A DNA stretch of 64,000 nucleotides from Heyndrickxia sporothermodurans (GCA_016756695.1 CP066701.1:1056001-1120000); one strand, 5' to 3'; positions 44,301 to 53,652 are shown, counted from the first letter of the stretch. Notes: generated by a model not told the origin, from the letters alone. Program-made: numbers and translations.

Positions 44301-45888
44301 CATTAAAATATTCCATTATGGAATGATCCAAGATCATTTTTTCATCTGTAATAAGAATGACAAAGTGTGGTGCGAAATATATTTTTTCATTTTTATTTCC
44401 TTTTTCATCGATGGCAAGTTTACGTTCCTTTAATATTTGATACAGAGAATTTAACACTTGGTCACGAGATCGTTCATGAAAAACAAATCCACGGACATTT
44501 ATGTCTCGTAAGCTAGCATGTGGAAGCCAGCGCATCCATTCCCATTTCTCCTTCTCTTCTTCAGGAAAAATGATGACAAACTGAAGATCATAATAACTTT
44601 GAAAAACAGCCGTTTGCATGACTAGCAGTTGTAGTTGTTCCAATACGAAATGACGTTGCCCAATATAACCAACAGGTCCCTTTATCAATGAGGTTACTAC
44701 TGGTACATCCTCTAGCTTGAGATATTGAGATCGAAGTTTCTTCGCTTCTTCCATTAGTTCATCCTTTTTTAAAGTAAACTCTTCCATATTCAATTCAATC
44801 TCAAAGCTCGAATCAATATCTCCTCTTCCGACTCTGTACATAAGAAAGTCGTGATGAAACATCGTTTTTTCATAGATTCTCGAATGGACTTTCATAGTCA
44901 TATCACGCAATTTTTCTATACTTGGGTAATGGTAATTTAACGCGTGTCTCTGTTCTTGACTAACTTTATATAGTTCCTGTGTTTTCTGTTTCAAGTATTC
45001 ACGATAACTCTTATCCCTCTCTTTTATATCTGAGCGATACTGCCTCACATTTTTCACATAAGTAGTAATCGAAAAAATGACCGTCACAATGGTCATGGAA
45101 AACATAACGATCAAATAGATTCCACTCCGCTGGAAAAAGGAAACAACAACCATTGCGGCTATCATAACAAGTGGTGGAACGATCACACGTGCTAGTTGCT
45201 CACTTGGTTTTCCCGGCATACTGGAAGGATTGGCTATTTTCCGTTTTTCCTCTGGCTCACGGTAAATAATTCGTGGAGATCGATGATAATCGGGATATTC
45301 ATCATCCAAGCTTTGACTTTCTCCATACAAACGGACTAGTTTTGTCGCATCTAAAGATTCATTAGCAAGAATATCAATGTCATCATTGCCAATTTTAATC
45401 ATCAGACCATCTAGGAATAATTGATCACCTGGTTCAATTACCGTATTTCCTGTTACACGAAGAAAATTATGATAAACCTCCCCGCTATACACTTCCAATT
45501 TAAATGATGATTCTAATTGATCACGGATTAGCAATGCATCGACTGTTGTATTTTTTATTTTCACATCATCATATTCGTTCGCACCGAGCGTAATACTCTC
45601 ACATCTTGTTGTATCGTATTTATCCCACTCGGTTGCATCCGTCAGAAAAAAACGCATTTGATGGGCTTCGTTTTTCCATACTAGTTGTTCATTTATTCGG
45701 AGCTGCTGTTCACCAATTTGGCATACTTCCCCGTCCCATTCCATTGTGAGTGGTTGTCTCCAACCTTCAAATGTGATGGTATTCGACCAATCACTGCCTA
45801 TCGTTATTTTTTGGGGTTTATTCTTTTTTAAATGGCATTTATGCAATTGGTTTCCATCGTTCAGCAGTAATAATCGTTGTGCCATCAT
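41347..45888 (-). CDS. essC: T7SS motor ATPase EssC
   Basis: A 1513-residue protein of full family length. N-terminal FHA-like domains (1 to about 200) precede two membrane segments (about 235-280). Then come FtsK/SpoIIIE-type ATPase domains: the first with Walker A GTTGSGKS near 672, the second with SSPGFGKS near 1019, and a degenerate third (about 1290-1513). EssC drives secretion and recognises substrates through its C-terminal part. The frame is intact. It follows essB by 62 bases. Confidence 0.93.
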   Translation of the reverse strand: MMAQRLLLLNDGNQLHKCHLKKNKPQKITIGSDWSNTITFEGWRQPLTMEWDGEVCQIGEQQLRINEQLVWKNEAHQMRFFLTDATEWDKYDTTRCESITLGANEYDDVKIKNTTVDALLIRDQLESSFKLEVYSGEVYHNFLRVTGNTVIEPGDQLFLDGLMIKIGNDDIDILANESLDATKLVRLYGESQSLDDEYPDYHRSPRIIYREPEEKRKIANPSSMPGKPSEQLARVIVPPLVMIAAMVVVSFFQRSGIYLIVMFSMTIVTVIFSITTYVKNVRQYRSDIKERDKSYREYLKQKTQELYKVSQEQRHALNYHYPSIEKLRDMTMKVHSRIYEKTMFHHDFLMYRVGRGDIDSSFEIELNMEEFTLKKDELMEEAKKLRSQYLKLEDVPVVTSLIKGPVGYIGQRHFVLEQLQLLVMQTAVFQSYYDLQFVIIFPEEEKEKWEWMRWLPHASLRDINVRGFVFHERSRDQVLNSLYQILKERKLAIDEKGNKNEKIYFAPHFVILITDEKMILDHSIMEYFNEDPSELGVSLIFVQDVMQSLPEHVKTVIDIRDAANGNIILEEGELVNRKFTLDHFPKGFNKEDISRALASLNHLQNLKNSIPESVTFLEMYGVEKVEELRIPERWAQNETYKSLAVPLGLRGKEDIVQLNLHEKAHGPHGLVAGTTGSGKSEIIQSYIISLAVNFHPYEVAFLLIDYKGGGMANLFKHLPHLLGTITNLDGAQSMRALASIKAELQKRQRLFGEHDVNHINQYQKLYKSGEASEPMPHLFLISDEFAELKSEQPDFMKELVSTARIGRSLGIHLILATQKPSGVVDDQIWSNSKFKLALKVQNTSDSTEILKTPDAAEITLPGRAYLQVGNNEIYELFQSAWSGADYIPDKSDDNSMDTTIYSINELGQYDILSNDLSGLGNKENISKVPTELDAVIDYIHSYANENNIAELPRPWLPPLEEAIFLPDLHAVDYRNAWYQEKKPIEVTFGFLDIPEMQAQEPITINLTKDGHMAVFSSPGFGKSTFLQTVVMDIARQHNPERVHIYLIDLGTNGLLPLKDLPHVADTIMVDEEIKLGKLFRRIKNELKERKNKLSKYGVANIEMYEKASREEVPNILFIIDMIDSINDAPYKDDFEQVAAQIAREGVSVGIHMVISAGRQNAMRAPLLANIKHQISLYIIDEMESRNIVGRTDLRIEEIPGRGLVKLEKPTSFQTALPVKGKDTLEMIKGIQAESKEMRSIWSGDLPSPIPMVPEVMEFSHFINRPETKTIINNGGIPFAVDFENVEPMELSVVKDQNTLILSDMMDSIEQTYLTLIASITVNEYIDVGMIDNASSRFSIYKENVDIYAENRATMDVFVERLLELFEAREDAFRQVQLETNGRATMNEFMKDIRPMIVLITDVSFVINTMSDNAQTTLAKLIETGARVGIHFVVGIMYGAIDRSYDDIASILKKQKVGVLIGRISDQNILDVMNRPYKEKNLLPYEAYYVKQGKAEKIKIAAPFQKREEVKVNV

Positions 45889-45950
45889 TCTCTCCCTCTC
45901 TACACACGAATAAGTAAAGCGCCCTACTCATTCTTCGTTCCTACGTACAG

Positions 45951-47345
45951 TTACTTTTTATTCTCATTCTCTTTGTTTTCTTTTACATTTTTATTTGACT
46001 TTCCGTTCTCTTTGTTTTCTTTAGCCTTTTCATTCGTCTTCTCATTATTTTTTTGTGCATTAACATCTTTATTTTCAGTTGTTTCTTCTTGTTTAATCAC
46101 GTCTTGAGTATTAGGTTCTTGTGCTTGACCTTGATTCGTTTCCTCTGAATTATTTGTTGTGTCTGAGTTTTGTAATTTCAGCAATGTTTCAAGACCATAC
46201 TTATCTGTATACGTTTTTAGTTGTTCTTGGTTTTTTTGAACTTCCTCTTCACGTTCAGTCCCACTTAAATTAGGATCATTTTTTGCCTTTTCAATTTTTT
46301 TAACAAATCCATACATAATTAGCACCGGATCATCAATATACCTAGCAAGGTCAACCGATTGATCAAAATCACCGCGTCCATTATAAATCCAATAAAGCAA
46401 ATAATTAGCATCGCTTTTTAAGCTAACATTTTTTAAAATTGCCTCTTTTGGCGCTTCATCTAACGATTCTGTCTTTACATACGAATAAGCTAGTATATAC
46501 TTTCCCGAGTCCGGTAATTTTTCCGGATTTTCTCCGTCGAGTTCACTAATTACTTTTCCATAATCTTGCGCTAGAAAATGATGATGGGCTTCAATTAAAT
46601 GCTTTTGAAAAGGAGATTTCACAAAACTAAAATAGACTGTTGGGACCGCTAATATGACAGAAAGAGCGATCATAATGAATGTAAGTTGTTTAAATAAGCG
46701 AAATCTTTTTTTCGGGACATATTGCATATTTTTTTCTGTTTCTTTTTTCTCTTTAATATAATTTTCTTCTAACAGCTTAATTAAAGATGTGAAATTGTCT
46801 GCTTCACCTACTTGACGTTCAAATTCGGTATCTGTAGCATTTTTTATAGATCCGGAATAAAGTTCATCAAAACTATATTTTTTTGAAAACAATGCAATAA
46901 TTAAGCATTTATATTGGAGAATAAATTTTTCTTCGTCAATTTCGTATGGAGGAACTACATCCCGGATGCCGCGATACACCAATGATGGTATAAGATTATC
47001 ATCAAATATTAAGTTGTCCGGATGCAAGAAGAAAGTCATACGTGTGGTTAGCAATTTTCTGAAGCGAGCAAGATTACATAGCAAACGGAGCTTATCACTT
47101 CGTCCAAGTTTACTTACATCTGCCCATTTTTGAGCTCGGTGATCGATGGTGAACGAAAAAGTAATTATATCGTCTTCATCAGCAACTTCCGCTGGCACAA
47201 AATAATCAGTTTCCTCACATATTAGTGCCAATTGACGTATATCCTTTACGCGCGTTTGTGACTTTGCCAATTTTAACTGCCTTTTGTCATCCTTTATAAA
47301 AAACTGGAAAGTCATGGACTCTATGTTTATTGTGATTTCGTTCAT
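45951..47345 (-). CDS. essB: T7SS membrane component EssB (YukC)
   Basis: A 464-residue protein: pseudokinase-like cytoplasmic domain (1-215), one membrane segment (about 218-242, TFIMIALSVILAVPTVYF) and an extracytoplasmic helical domain. The final 80 residues are low-complexity Lys/Glu/Asn repeats (KENKEN-type), longer than I expect for the family. EssB forms the membrane core with EssC. Intact. Confidence 0.9.
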   Translation of the reverse strand: MNEITINIESMTFQFFIKDDKRQLKLAKSQTRVKDIRQLALICEETDYFVPAEVADEDDIITFSFTIDHRAQKWADVSKLGRSDKLRLLCNLARFRKLLTTRMTFFLHPDNLIFDDNLIPSLVYRGIRDVVPPYEIDEEKFILQYKCLIIALFSKKYSFDELYSGSIKNATDTEFERQVGEADNFTSLIKLLEENYIKEKKETEKNMQYVPKKRFRLFKQLTFIMIALSVILAVPTVYFSFVKSPFQKHLIEAHHHFLAQDYGKVISELDGENPEKLPDSGKYILAYSYVKTESLDEAPKEAILKNVSLKSDANYLLYWIYNGRGDFDQSVDLARYIDDPVLIMYGFVKKIEKAKNDPNLSGTEREEEVQKNQEQLKTYTDKYGLETLLKLQNSDTTNNSEETNQGQAQEPNTQDVIKQEETTENKDVNAQKNNEKTNEKAKENKENGKSNKNVKENKENENKK

Positions 47346-47382
47346 GTTCTCTGACTCCTTTTTCTTAGTTACGCATGCTTAC

Positions 47383-47634
47383 TTATAAAACGAGTAAAAT
47401 ATCGCCGTTTGTTACTGGATGGTCGATAAGACGATCATCATCTGTTAAGAGAAGTCTTTTAGCGGGGACCTTTATAGCAAAAAGAGAGGCTTTCTTAATG
47501 TCTATATTCAATGATTCAACTACATTAGCAAGCAATTGTTTAATCGGTTGATGGACTGGAATTCTAATATCATACTGTCCTTTATTCCATTTACTAAAGT
47601 CAACGGTTACGTTAATATGTGTCTCACTAGGCAT
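47383..47634 (-). CDS. esaB: Ubiquitin-like T7SS protein EsaB (YukD)
   Basis: An 83-residue protein with the beta-grasp pattern: HINVTVDFSKWNKGQYDIRIP, a helix with ANVVESLNI and a strand ending LLLTDDDRLIDHPVTNGDILLVL. EsaB/YukD lacks the C-terminal diglycine and is thought to bind other T7SS components in the cytoplasm. It is 13 bases after essA and 37 before essB. Confidence 0.9.
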   Translation of the reverse strand: MPSETHINVTVDFSKWNKGQYDIRIPVHQPIKQLLANVVESLNIDIKKASLFAIKVPAKRLLLTDDDRLIDHPVTNGDILLVL

Positions 47635-48163
47635 ACTCTCATCTCCTTTAATCCAGCATTTTCCTCATCATGACAAAAACTCCCCCACAGATCATCAAAA
47701 CGAAACCAAAAAGAGTGACTACTATTTTTTTGCTAACCCCTTCCGTTTCTTCTTGCTGATTATTTTTTTGGTTAGAATTTGTTGCATACTGAACAGAATA
47801 TTCATTGGAGAAAAGCACCTTTTTTATATCATTAGTGTTTGTAGCTTCCTTAATAGGTACATCAAATAGATTTTTCTCTATTTGTTCCATTGTTTCTTCC
47901 ATTTCTTTTTGTTTTGTTTTTATCGCATCCCGAGTTTGTTTTTTAAACAAATCGGGAGCGATTTTTTCTAATTCTGTTTCTTTATCATCTTGTGATTCTA
48001 GTTTCTGCCTTTGGGCATCATCTTGACCGATACGATCGGTTTTCAATCGTATTTTCCCACTATGATCAAGATGATCGCTATCCGCAAAGGGGTATTGTAA
48101 AAAGTTCTATGAAAACTAAATAGTTGTTTAGGTTACTTTCCATTTATTAGGTGGGGAGCTCCC

Positions 48164-48317
48164 GCAATCGCTCTTGACAAACACGCCAATGGTTTGATCC
48201 AAGGTTAACAAGGGCGAAGGGGACAAAAAGAAGGCATACCAAATAAGCCCTTGGTATTTTCATTTTAAACCATTGGCAAGTTCGGTTTGTCAAGAGTTCG
48301 CTCCGCCGATTGCTAAA
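48164..48317. repeat. Long imperfect palindrome in the essA-borne IS
   Basis: Nested complementary blocks face each other: GCAATCG with CGATTGC, CTCTTGACAAAC with GTTTGTCAAGAG, GCCAATGGTTT with AAACCATTGGC, and AAGGGC with GCCCTT nearer the centre. The whole 154-base segment can fold into one branched hairpin. It lies inside the IS between its left end and the transposase stop and is non-coding on both strands. Confidence 0.65.
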
Positions 48318-48346
48318 TTTGTCCAAGGGCTCTGCTAAACAAAAAG

Positions 48347-49789
48347 TTAGGCGGATCTTTGTTCGACTATCCATCGTTGAGCTAACTCGATGAGCTTTGT
48401 CCAACGCGCAGGCATGGTAGGAAGTCCTGATAACTTTGGATTCACAACGGGTACCTTGCCCTCTAGGGATGCATGTGGTCGTAGAAAGTTAAAATACGCC
48501 GCAAACAAGGTGACAAAAGAAACAGATCCATGATCCGATCCAAATCCTTGTGTAGAGCGATAATTTCCTTTAAATGTGCGATTCAGTCTTTCAATAATCT
48601 GTTTTAACGGTCTGTATTCGGTTGAGATTGGATCTTCATTTGTCAGCCCGATTACTTGCTTCACATCAAAAGAAATATCATTCTGAGCGAAGAAATGCTG
48701 GGCTAGAAGATAGATTGGATTTCCATCTACTACGAATGTAAGGTTTTCAGGGATCTCTTCCATCTTCAGTAGGACGTCGTTTATCGCTTGAATGGCGGAT
48801 GCTGTATCACGATTAGGCGACACTCGGTACGAAAGGATGATCTTTTTCACCGCGTCAAAGAAGAAAAAGAGATAATGCCATTTTCCATTGACCCGGATAT
48901 AGGTTTCGTCACCACAGAATTGATCTGAAAGCTCATAAGGATAGTGATCCACGTATGGTTTAAGCAAAAGAGCCACACTATTTTCGTAGTTCAGTATCGT
49001 CTGATGGGAAATAGTCACGCCATGAACATCCTGCATGATGGCAGCTGTCCTTCGTGCGGAAAGACCATAATTTACATGGTAGGTTAAAATTAAGCCTAGT
49101 GTATGCGGTGAAGCATAGATTCTAGACAAATCAACCACTGGCAACTCTGGGGAATTCTTAGACAATGGTTGAAAATCAATGTGAAATTGGCGAAAAATGT
49201 ACCTTAGCTTAAACGATTGGGGATCCTTTTTAAATTGTTTCTTTTCTTTGGAAGACATGCCGTTTAATTTTTTTTGATAATACGGACAGTCGTCATTTTT
49301 GCACTTGAACACATTGAAATCTTTACGCTCTTTGATCTTCTCTAGAGTTTTAGAACAATGAGGGCACTTCAAAATGGCTTCTTTCGAAAAACGATTCTTA
49401 TCGCTGAAGAGACAAGAACATACCTTGCATTGATACTGTCCTTTTTCACCATTATTGGCATAAAGATAGTCAGATGGTGCACCACACTTAGGACATTTCA
49501 TTGCTTTAGGTACCGTCACTTTTGCGTTCTTTCGTCTTTGAACTGGTTTAAGGGATTTCCCATGCTTCTCTTGGTACTCCGTTAGGAGATTTCGATAATT
49601 CAGCTTTTCCGGGATTTCGATAATGGGAAGATCATCAACTTGTAGTTTTCGATAAGGTTTGTTAACAGGCTGCTGATCTTTCGGTTTATCAAACATACTC
49701 TTCCCAATAAGTAGGGTGAGTAATGTTCGAATCATTTGTTCTTGGAATTTTATAAAAGTTAGTAAATAGGTTATAATTTGAGGGTACAA
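48347..49789 (-). CDS. Transposase with zinc ribbons and IS6-like DDE domain
   Basis: 480 residues, probably from TTG 49787-49789 behind AGGAAG. The N-terminal third has three Cys pairs (MKCPKCGAP, YQCKVCSCLF, LKCPHCSKT, FKCKNDDCPYY), indicating zinc ribbons. The catalytic core shows Asp in CGDETYIRVNGKWHYL, Asp in FVVDGNPIY and Glu in IIERLNRTFKG, as in IS6/IS240 transposases. Frame intact, so the element may still move. Confidence 0.8.
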   Translation of the reverse strand: MYPQIITYLLTFIKFQEQMIRTLLTLLIGKSMFDKPKDQQPVNKPYRKLQVDDLPIIEIPEKLNYRNLLTEYQEKHGKSLKPVQRRKNAKVTVPKAMKCPKCGAPSDYLYANNGEKGQYQCKVCSCLFSDKNRFSKEAILKCPHCSKTLEKIKERKDFNVFKCKNDDCPYYQKKLNGMSSKEKKQFKKDPQSFKLRYIFRQFHIDFQPLSKNSPELPVVDLSRIYASPHTLGLILTYHVNYGLSARRTAAIMQDVHGVTISHQTILNYENSVALLLKPYVDHYPYELSDQFCGDETYIRVNGKWHYLFFFFDAVKKIILSYRVSPNRDTASAIQAINDVLLKMEEIPENLTFVVDGNPIYLLAQHFFAQNDISFDVKQVIGLTNEDPISTEYRPLKQIIERLNRTFKGNYRSTQGFGSDHGSVSFVTLFAAYFNFLRPHASLEGKVPVVNPKLSGLPTMPARWTKLIELAQRWIVEQRSA

Positions 49790-49991
49790 CTTGTCACTTC
49801 CTTTTTAGGAATTTTAGTGTTGTGTGGTAACCTCACTATTTCCTAAAATTCAGGGGGTGGCAATTTTTTTGCTCAAAAATCCCTCTATCAAGGTATTTTA
49901 TAGCCTGTTTAATATAAAAGTTTTTACAATACGCGCAAAGGAAGGGAGGGTAGACAATGAAAACCCTCCTACAAAAAAGATTGCTAGAATA

Positions 49992-52900
49992 CTAAAGTGC
50001 TTCACTAATTGTTTCATCTTCCTTCTCCTCGCTTTTGCCAAAACGATTTAAGACAAATAAGTGACCAACAAGACTAATGACGATAATCGCAAATAAGCAA
50101 ATTATAATACTTTGATTGTTTGCTGCTCTATCCGCAAATCCCATTACTAGCTTTTCAATATATTGTAGCGGGGAGAATTCTTTAATTTTGGCTGCAATGG
50201 ACATTTTATCGAAATGAAGTCCAAGAGCTTCCGTTAAGAATAGATATAGGCTTAAGCTTGCCAATAATAAAAACATTCCAAGCATTTTCAACTGTCTTAA
50301 TAAATAGGTTGCGACAAGAAGCATCGTTACCATAATGATCGTTATTAAGCCGATCCACAGCATAAATTTCCCCTCAACAATTTCTAATAGGTAGCCGGAT
50401 AGTAAACCAGTAAGAATTCCTTCGACAATTCCAATGCTTGAGGTAATAATGGTGATCGGTAAATTTCCTCTAACTAATGTCATTTCCGACTTAAACGTAT
50501 CGGTTTGAAGATGTTTACGTTCGTGATTTGAAATGACATACGCCGTAAATAAAGCAACAATAAAGCAAATTAAAACAATAAAATACGGTGTAAAAATATC
50601 TCCTGCTACGATGATTCCATCGGTTTTCGTTTCTACAGGATTGGAAAGAAAATCAAGCAGATTTTCATTTGGTCGTTCACCAATCCGGCTGTTTGCAAGA
50701 ACATTAGCAAAATTATTAGCAAATTTCTGGTCTTCTGATAGTTTATTAGTCAAATTATTTGATAGATTGCTTGCCTGTTTTACTAAATGACTACCGCTAT
50801 TTTTTATTTCATTTGCTTGGTTATCAATCGCATCAAATGTTTTATAAACATTATTAACGGTATTTAAATTACCCTTTGATTGGTTTGCCAATGATTGACT
50901 TACAGTTAGTAATGAATTCAATTCACCATCTAATGATAAAATTGCCGTTTGTTCTTGGTCATTGTTTGTAAGTATTTTCGTTTGTTCATTTTGCAATTTC
51001 AGGCTTGCTTTTCGCCAAGTTGACAAATTAAGTAAGGTTTTTGTTAAATTTGTATTTAGTATTTTTGCTTGTTCTGTTGTTTGTTTAATCAATTCTGACA
51101 TTTTTTGTGAATTTTGTTCTGCATTAGTGACAAGGTTAATATATGCCTTAATCTTACTTTGCAACTCTTCTGTATCTTTACGAACTTCTTCTGTTATTTG
51201 ATCAGCTACAAAATTGGCGATAACATCTACAATGTCTTGTTTATTAAATAGATAGAAAAGTGAGTCCGTTGTAGCCATATCAGATAAATTCATTTGATTT
51301 AATTGATCCGCTAATTTCGATATATCTAACCCAAAATAATTATTATACAACGTTGACATTTTTTGATAGCTACTCATAACATCATTTACATCCATCATTA
51401 TTTCACCTATCGAATAATCGGTAAGTGATGACATGACAGAATGAGTAATATAATTATTTTCTACTTCGACTTTTTCTATCGGTTTGTCATTTGGATCCTC
51501 AGGTTCTTCTTTATCGTTGTTTTCATTTTTATTATCTTCATTATCCTTATTATCTTTCTCATCAATCCCAGACTCAGATTCTTTACCTTTATTTTCTTCC
51601 ATTGATTCTTGTTTGTTAGAAGACTCAGAAGTTACATTTTCATCCTTTTGGTCCGGTTCTACCGAATCTTGTTTACTTTCATTTTCTTTATTAATGTTAT
51701 CATTATTACTAGTTTCTACCGACTGGACACTGCTTTTAGGCAGTACTACCTTATCAGTTCTTGATTCCTTCGAACTCTGACCCGGTGGGGGTGCAGATTC
51801 TTTAGGCGGTTCTGGTATATCTGCGTCCTTCACATTCTTTTGATGCATTTTCCATTTCCACTTAATAGGTTGGAAGAAATCAATCGACTTATCGGTGTCA
51901 TTTGGTTGTACTTTCAGTTTTACAGTGAATATTCCTTCATCTGTTGCTGGAAGCATGATCGTATTATTTTTAGGATCCATCTCAATTACTTGCATATTTG
52001 GTAATGTTAATGATACTTCATTCACCTTATACTCTTTAGGTACAAATAATGAAAACTCCTGCGCTTCTTTCGGATTCTTTGGTAGTATCACAGAATCACT
52101 AATTGTAGCCTCATTTGTTAGTAAAAAGTTATTCAAATTATCCGGCAATGGAGCTGAACCATCGGGATAATCATTAAATTCACGTTTATATTTTTCGTTC
52201 ACAGCTATGACATTATTAAATAACTTATTAATTTCTGTACGTTTCGGTTCTGTTATTCCTAATTTAAGCAAGTCATCTGTAGTTAAAGGAGGAGTTAACT
52301 GTTTCATTTGATCCCGTAAATTTTTTCTAGACATTTTATCTGGCATCATAAAAAACTTATTTAAATTGATTTCCTGTTCTTTTCCAGCATTCGTCTTCAT
52401 TTCTTTTTTTAACTTCCCTGCAATACTTTTCTGCATATCAGAAGCTAATGTCGTTGTTAATTCTGTATCTAATTTGTCAACTTTTTCTTTCGTAGTAGTA
52501 AGATATTTTTGCAAGGCTGATGCCTCTGTCATAATATTGGCAGTCTGCGTATCCTTCAGCTGAAACTGTTTATTTATCTCATTATTTGCGGCAACTAATT
52601 GATCTAATTGCTGCAATACATCGCCATTATTCATATCACGATCCAAATAACCCAATTGATCGGAAAAGCCTTTTTGTAATAATGTATTAGCAGCGGTCAT
52701 CTTCGCATAATCCAACATGCTGTTTTGATAGGTTTTGCTTATTTTTGCTCCTTCACCTAAGTTGTTTTCAAATTCCTTTAAAATATCCTGTATTCCTTTA
52801 AAACCATCCTTCGATACTTGCGTGCTCGCTTGAACTGCTCCAAATTGAGTCGCATAACCTGCTAATGGGCGATGAATCGCGTTATTATATACATTTGTAT

Positions 52901-53444
52901 ATACCTGTTCTTTGTTTACAATCGAAGAGATATTGTCTTGTGCTTCCTGCAAGTTTCCAATGACACTGGCAAAATACACATCAATAATTCGACGATTAAA
53001 TTCTCCAAGAATAGAGCTTGCCGTTTTTTCGGCCTTTACTTTCATATTATTGTTACCCGAGACATTAACTTTGTAGTTCAATGCTACTCTCTCTGGTGCT
53101 TTAGAATTGATTGACAATGCCTTTTTGGTGAAGTCATTAGGAATGACAATCATCATATTATAGGCATTACGCTGTAAGCCACTTTCAGCTACTCCGCGGC
53201 TAACAACGTACCAATTATGCTTATCATCCTTTTCGATGTTTTTGATAAATTCGGTACCGAAGTCATATGTTTCCCCATTAAATTTTGCACCTTGGTCCTC
53301 ATTAACCAATGCAACTGTCATTTTCTGGTCTTCTTTATGTTTTTGATTTTTTGATGCGTGATACAGCGCTAAATAGGAGGCGCCTGAAGACAACGCCAGC
53401 ACTAAAACCAAAAACAGCAAGATGCCCCTCTCATACTTTTTCAT
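49992..53444 (-). CDS. esaA: T7SS membrane protein EsaA (YueB)
   Basis: About 1150 residues from the ATG at 53442-53444, nine bases behind AGGGG. One N-terminal membrane segment (about 5-27), a very long extracytoplasmic helical region, and a bundle of five or six membrane segments (about 945-1135), the YhgE/Pip-like layout. B. subtilis YueB is the receptor of phage SPP1. Residues about 565-660 are an acidic low-complexity insert rich in Glu, Asp, Asn and Ser. The stop overlaps the essA start by 14 bases. Intact. Confidence 0.9.
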   Translation of the reverse strand: MKKYERGILLFLVLVLALSSGASYLALYHASKNQKHKEDQKMTVALVNEDQGAKFNGETYDFGTEFIKNIEKDDKHNWYVVSRGVAESGLQRNAYNMMIVIPNDFTKKALSINSKAPERVALNYKVNVSGNNNMKVKAEKTASSILGEFNRRIIDVYFASVIGNLQEAQDNISSIVNKEQVYTNVYNNAIHRPLAGYATQFGAVQASTQVSKDGFKGIQDILKEFENNLGEGAKISKTYQNSMLDYAKMTAANTLLQKGFSDQLGYLDRDMNNGDVLQQLDQLVAANNEINKQFQLKDTQTANIMTEASALQKYLTTTKEKVDKLDTELTTTLASDMQKSIAGKLKKEMKTNAGKEQEINLNKFFMMPDKMSRKNLRDQMKQLTPPLTTDDLLKLGITEPKRTEINKLFNNVIAVNEKYKREFNDYPDGSAPLPDNLNNFLLTNEATISDSVILPKNPKEAQEFSLFVPKEYKVNEVSLTLPNMQVIEMDPKNNTIMLPATDEGIFTVKLKVQPNDTDKSIDFFQPIKWKWKMHQKNVKDADIPEPPKESAPPPGQSSKESRTDKVVLPKSSVQSVETSNNDNINKENESKQDSVEPDQKDENVTSESSNKQESMEENKGKESESGIDEKDNKDNEDNKNENNDKEEPEDPNDKPIEKVEVENNYITHSVMSSLTDYSIGEIMMDVNDVMSSYQKMSTLYNNYFGLDISKLADQLNQMNLSDMATTDSLFYLFNKQDIVDVIANFVADQITEEVRKDTEELQSKIKAYINLVTNAEQNSQKMSELIKQTTEQAKILNTNLTKTLLNLSTWRKASLKLQNEQTKILTNNDQEQTAILSLDGELNSLLTVSQSLANQSKGNLNTVNNVYKTFDAIDNQANEIKNSGSHLVKQASNLSNNLTNKLSEDQKFANNFANVLANSRIGERPNENLLDFLSNPVETKTDGIIVAGDIFTPYFIVLICFIVALFTAYVISNHERKHLQTDTFKSEMTLVRGNLPITIITSSIGIVEGILTGLLSGYLLEIVEGKFMLWIGLITIIMVTMLLVATYLLRQLKMLGMFLLLASLSLYLFLTEALGLHFDKMSIAAKIKEFSPLQYIEKLVMGFADRAANNQSIIICLFAIIVISLVGHLFVLNRFGKSEEKEDETISEAL

Positions 53445-53559
53445 TTCCATCAACCCCTGAAAAGTTGTTTATATGTATAAATATTTTTAAATGATTACTA
53501 TTTCATGATTGTACCTAAGGAGACGTTAGCTCATTTTTCATTCGTGATCCATATTATGA

Positions 53560-53595
53560 CCAAAAGCCACACAACCATTGTTGCGTGGCTTTTGG
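53560..53595 (-). terminator. Hairpin between esxA and esaA
   Basis: An 11-bp stem (53560-53570 with 53585-53595, arms CCAAAAGCCAC and GTGGCTTTTGG) lies about 58 bases after the esxA stop. It lacks a downstream T-run apart from the TTTT inside the arm. It would reduce read-through so that EsxA is made in excess of the membrane components. Confidence 0.6.
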
Positions 53596-53652
53596 CTAAA
53601 GGAATAAAGTCCTAACTCAACACACTGATTAATCTCGTGTTTACCTGATTAA

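Larger units (their letters stand above)
48091..49933 (-). mobile_element. IS6-like insertion sequence in essA
   Basis: The termini agree as inverted repeats (GTATTGTAAAAA at 48092 and inverted before 49933). A perfect 8-bp duplication CGCAAAGG flanks the element (48083-48090 and 49934-49941). Length 1843 bases. It holds one transposase gene and a 250-base non-coding segment with a large inverted repeat. The family is uncertain: the catalytic domain is IS6/IS240-like but the element is about twice the usual IS6 size. Confidence 0.88.
47648..50005 (-). pseudogene. essA: T7SS component EssA, split by an IS at the signal-peptide cleavage site
   Basis: The 3' part (47648-48090) encodes the extracytoplasmic region (KTDRIGQDDAQRQ...), KKVLFSNEYS and a C-terminal membrane segment (about the last 27 residues). 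The 5' part (49934-50005), beginning with GTG inside the end of esaA, encodes MKHFSILAIFFVGGF-type signal sequence ending in PSFA. Removal of the IS and one copy of its 8-bp duplication joins them in frame to 168 residues, ...PSFA-DSDHLDHSG. After the insertion the longest frame starts at TTG 48044-48046 and has no signal sequence. EssA is normally essential for secretion. Confidence 0.85.

Noticed and set aside
45877..46107. Ser/Phe-rich plus-strand frame opposite the EssB tail
   Set aside because: It is the complement of the Lys/Glu repeats of essB and has no initiation signal.
48147..48404. 85-codon minus-strand frame within the IS palindrome
   Set aside because: It overlaps the transposase end in another frame and is explained by the palindromic non-coding segment.
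51484..51780. Ser/Leu-rich plus-strand frame opposite the acidic insert of EsaA
   Set aside because: It mirrors the low-complexity coding sequence on the other strand.
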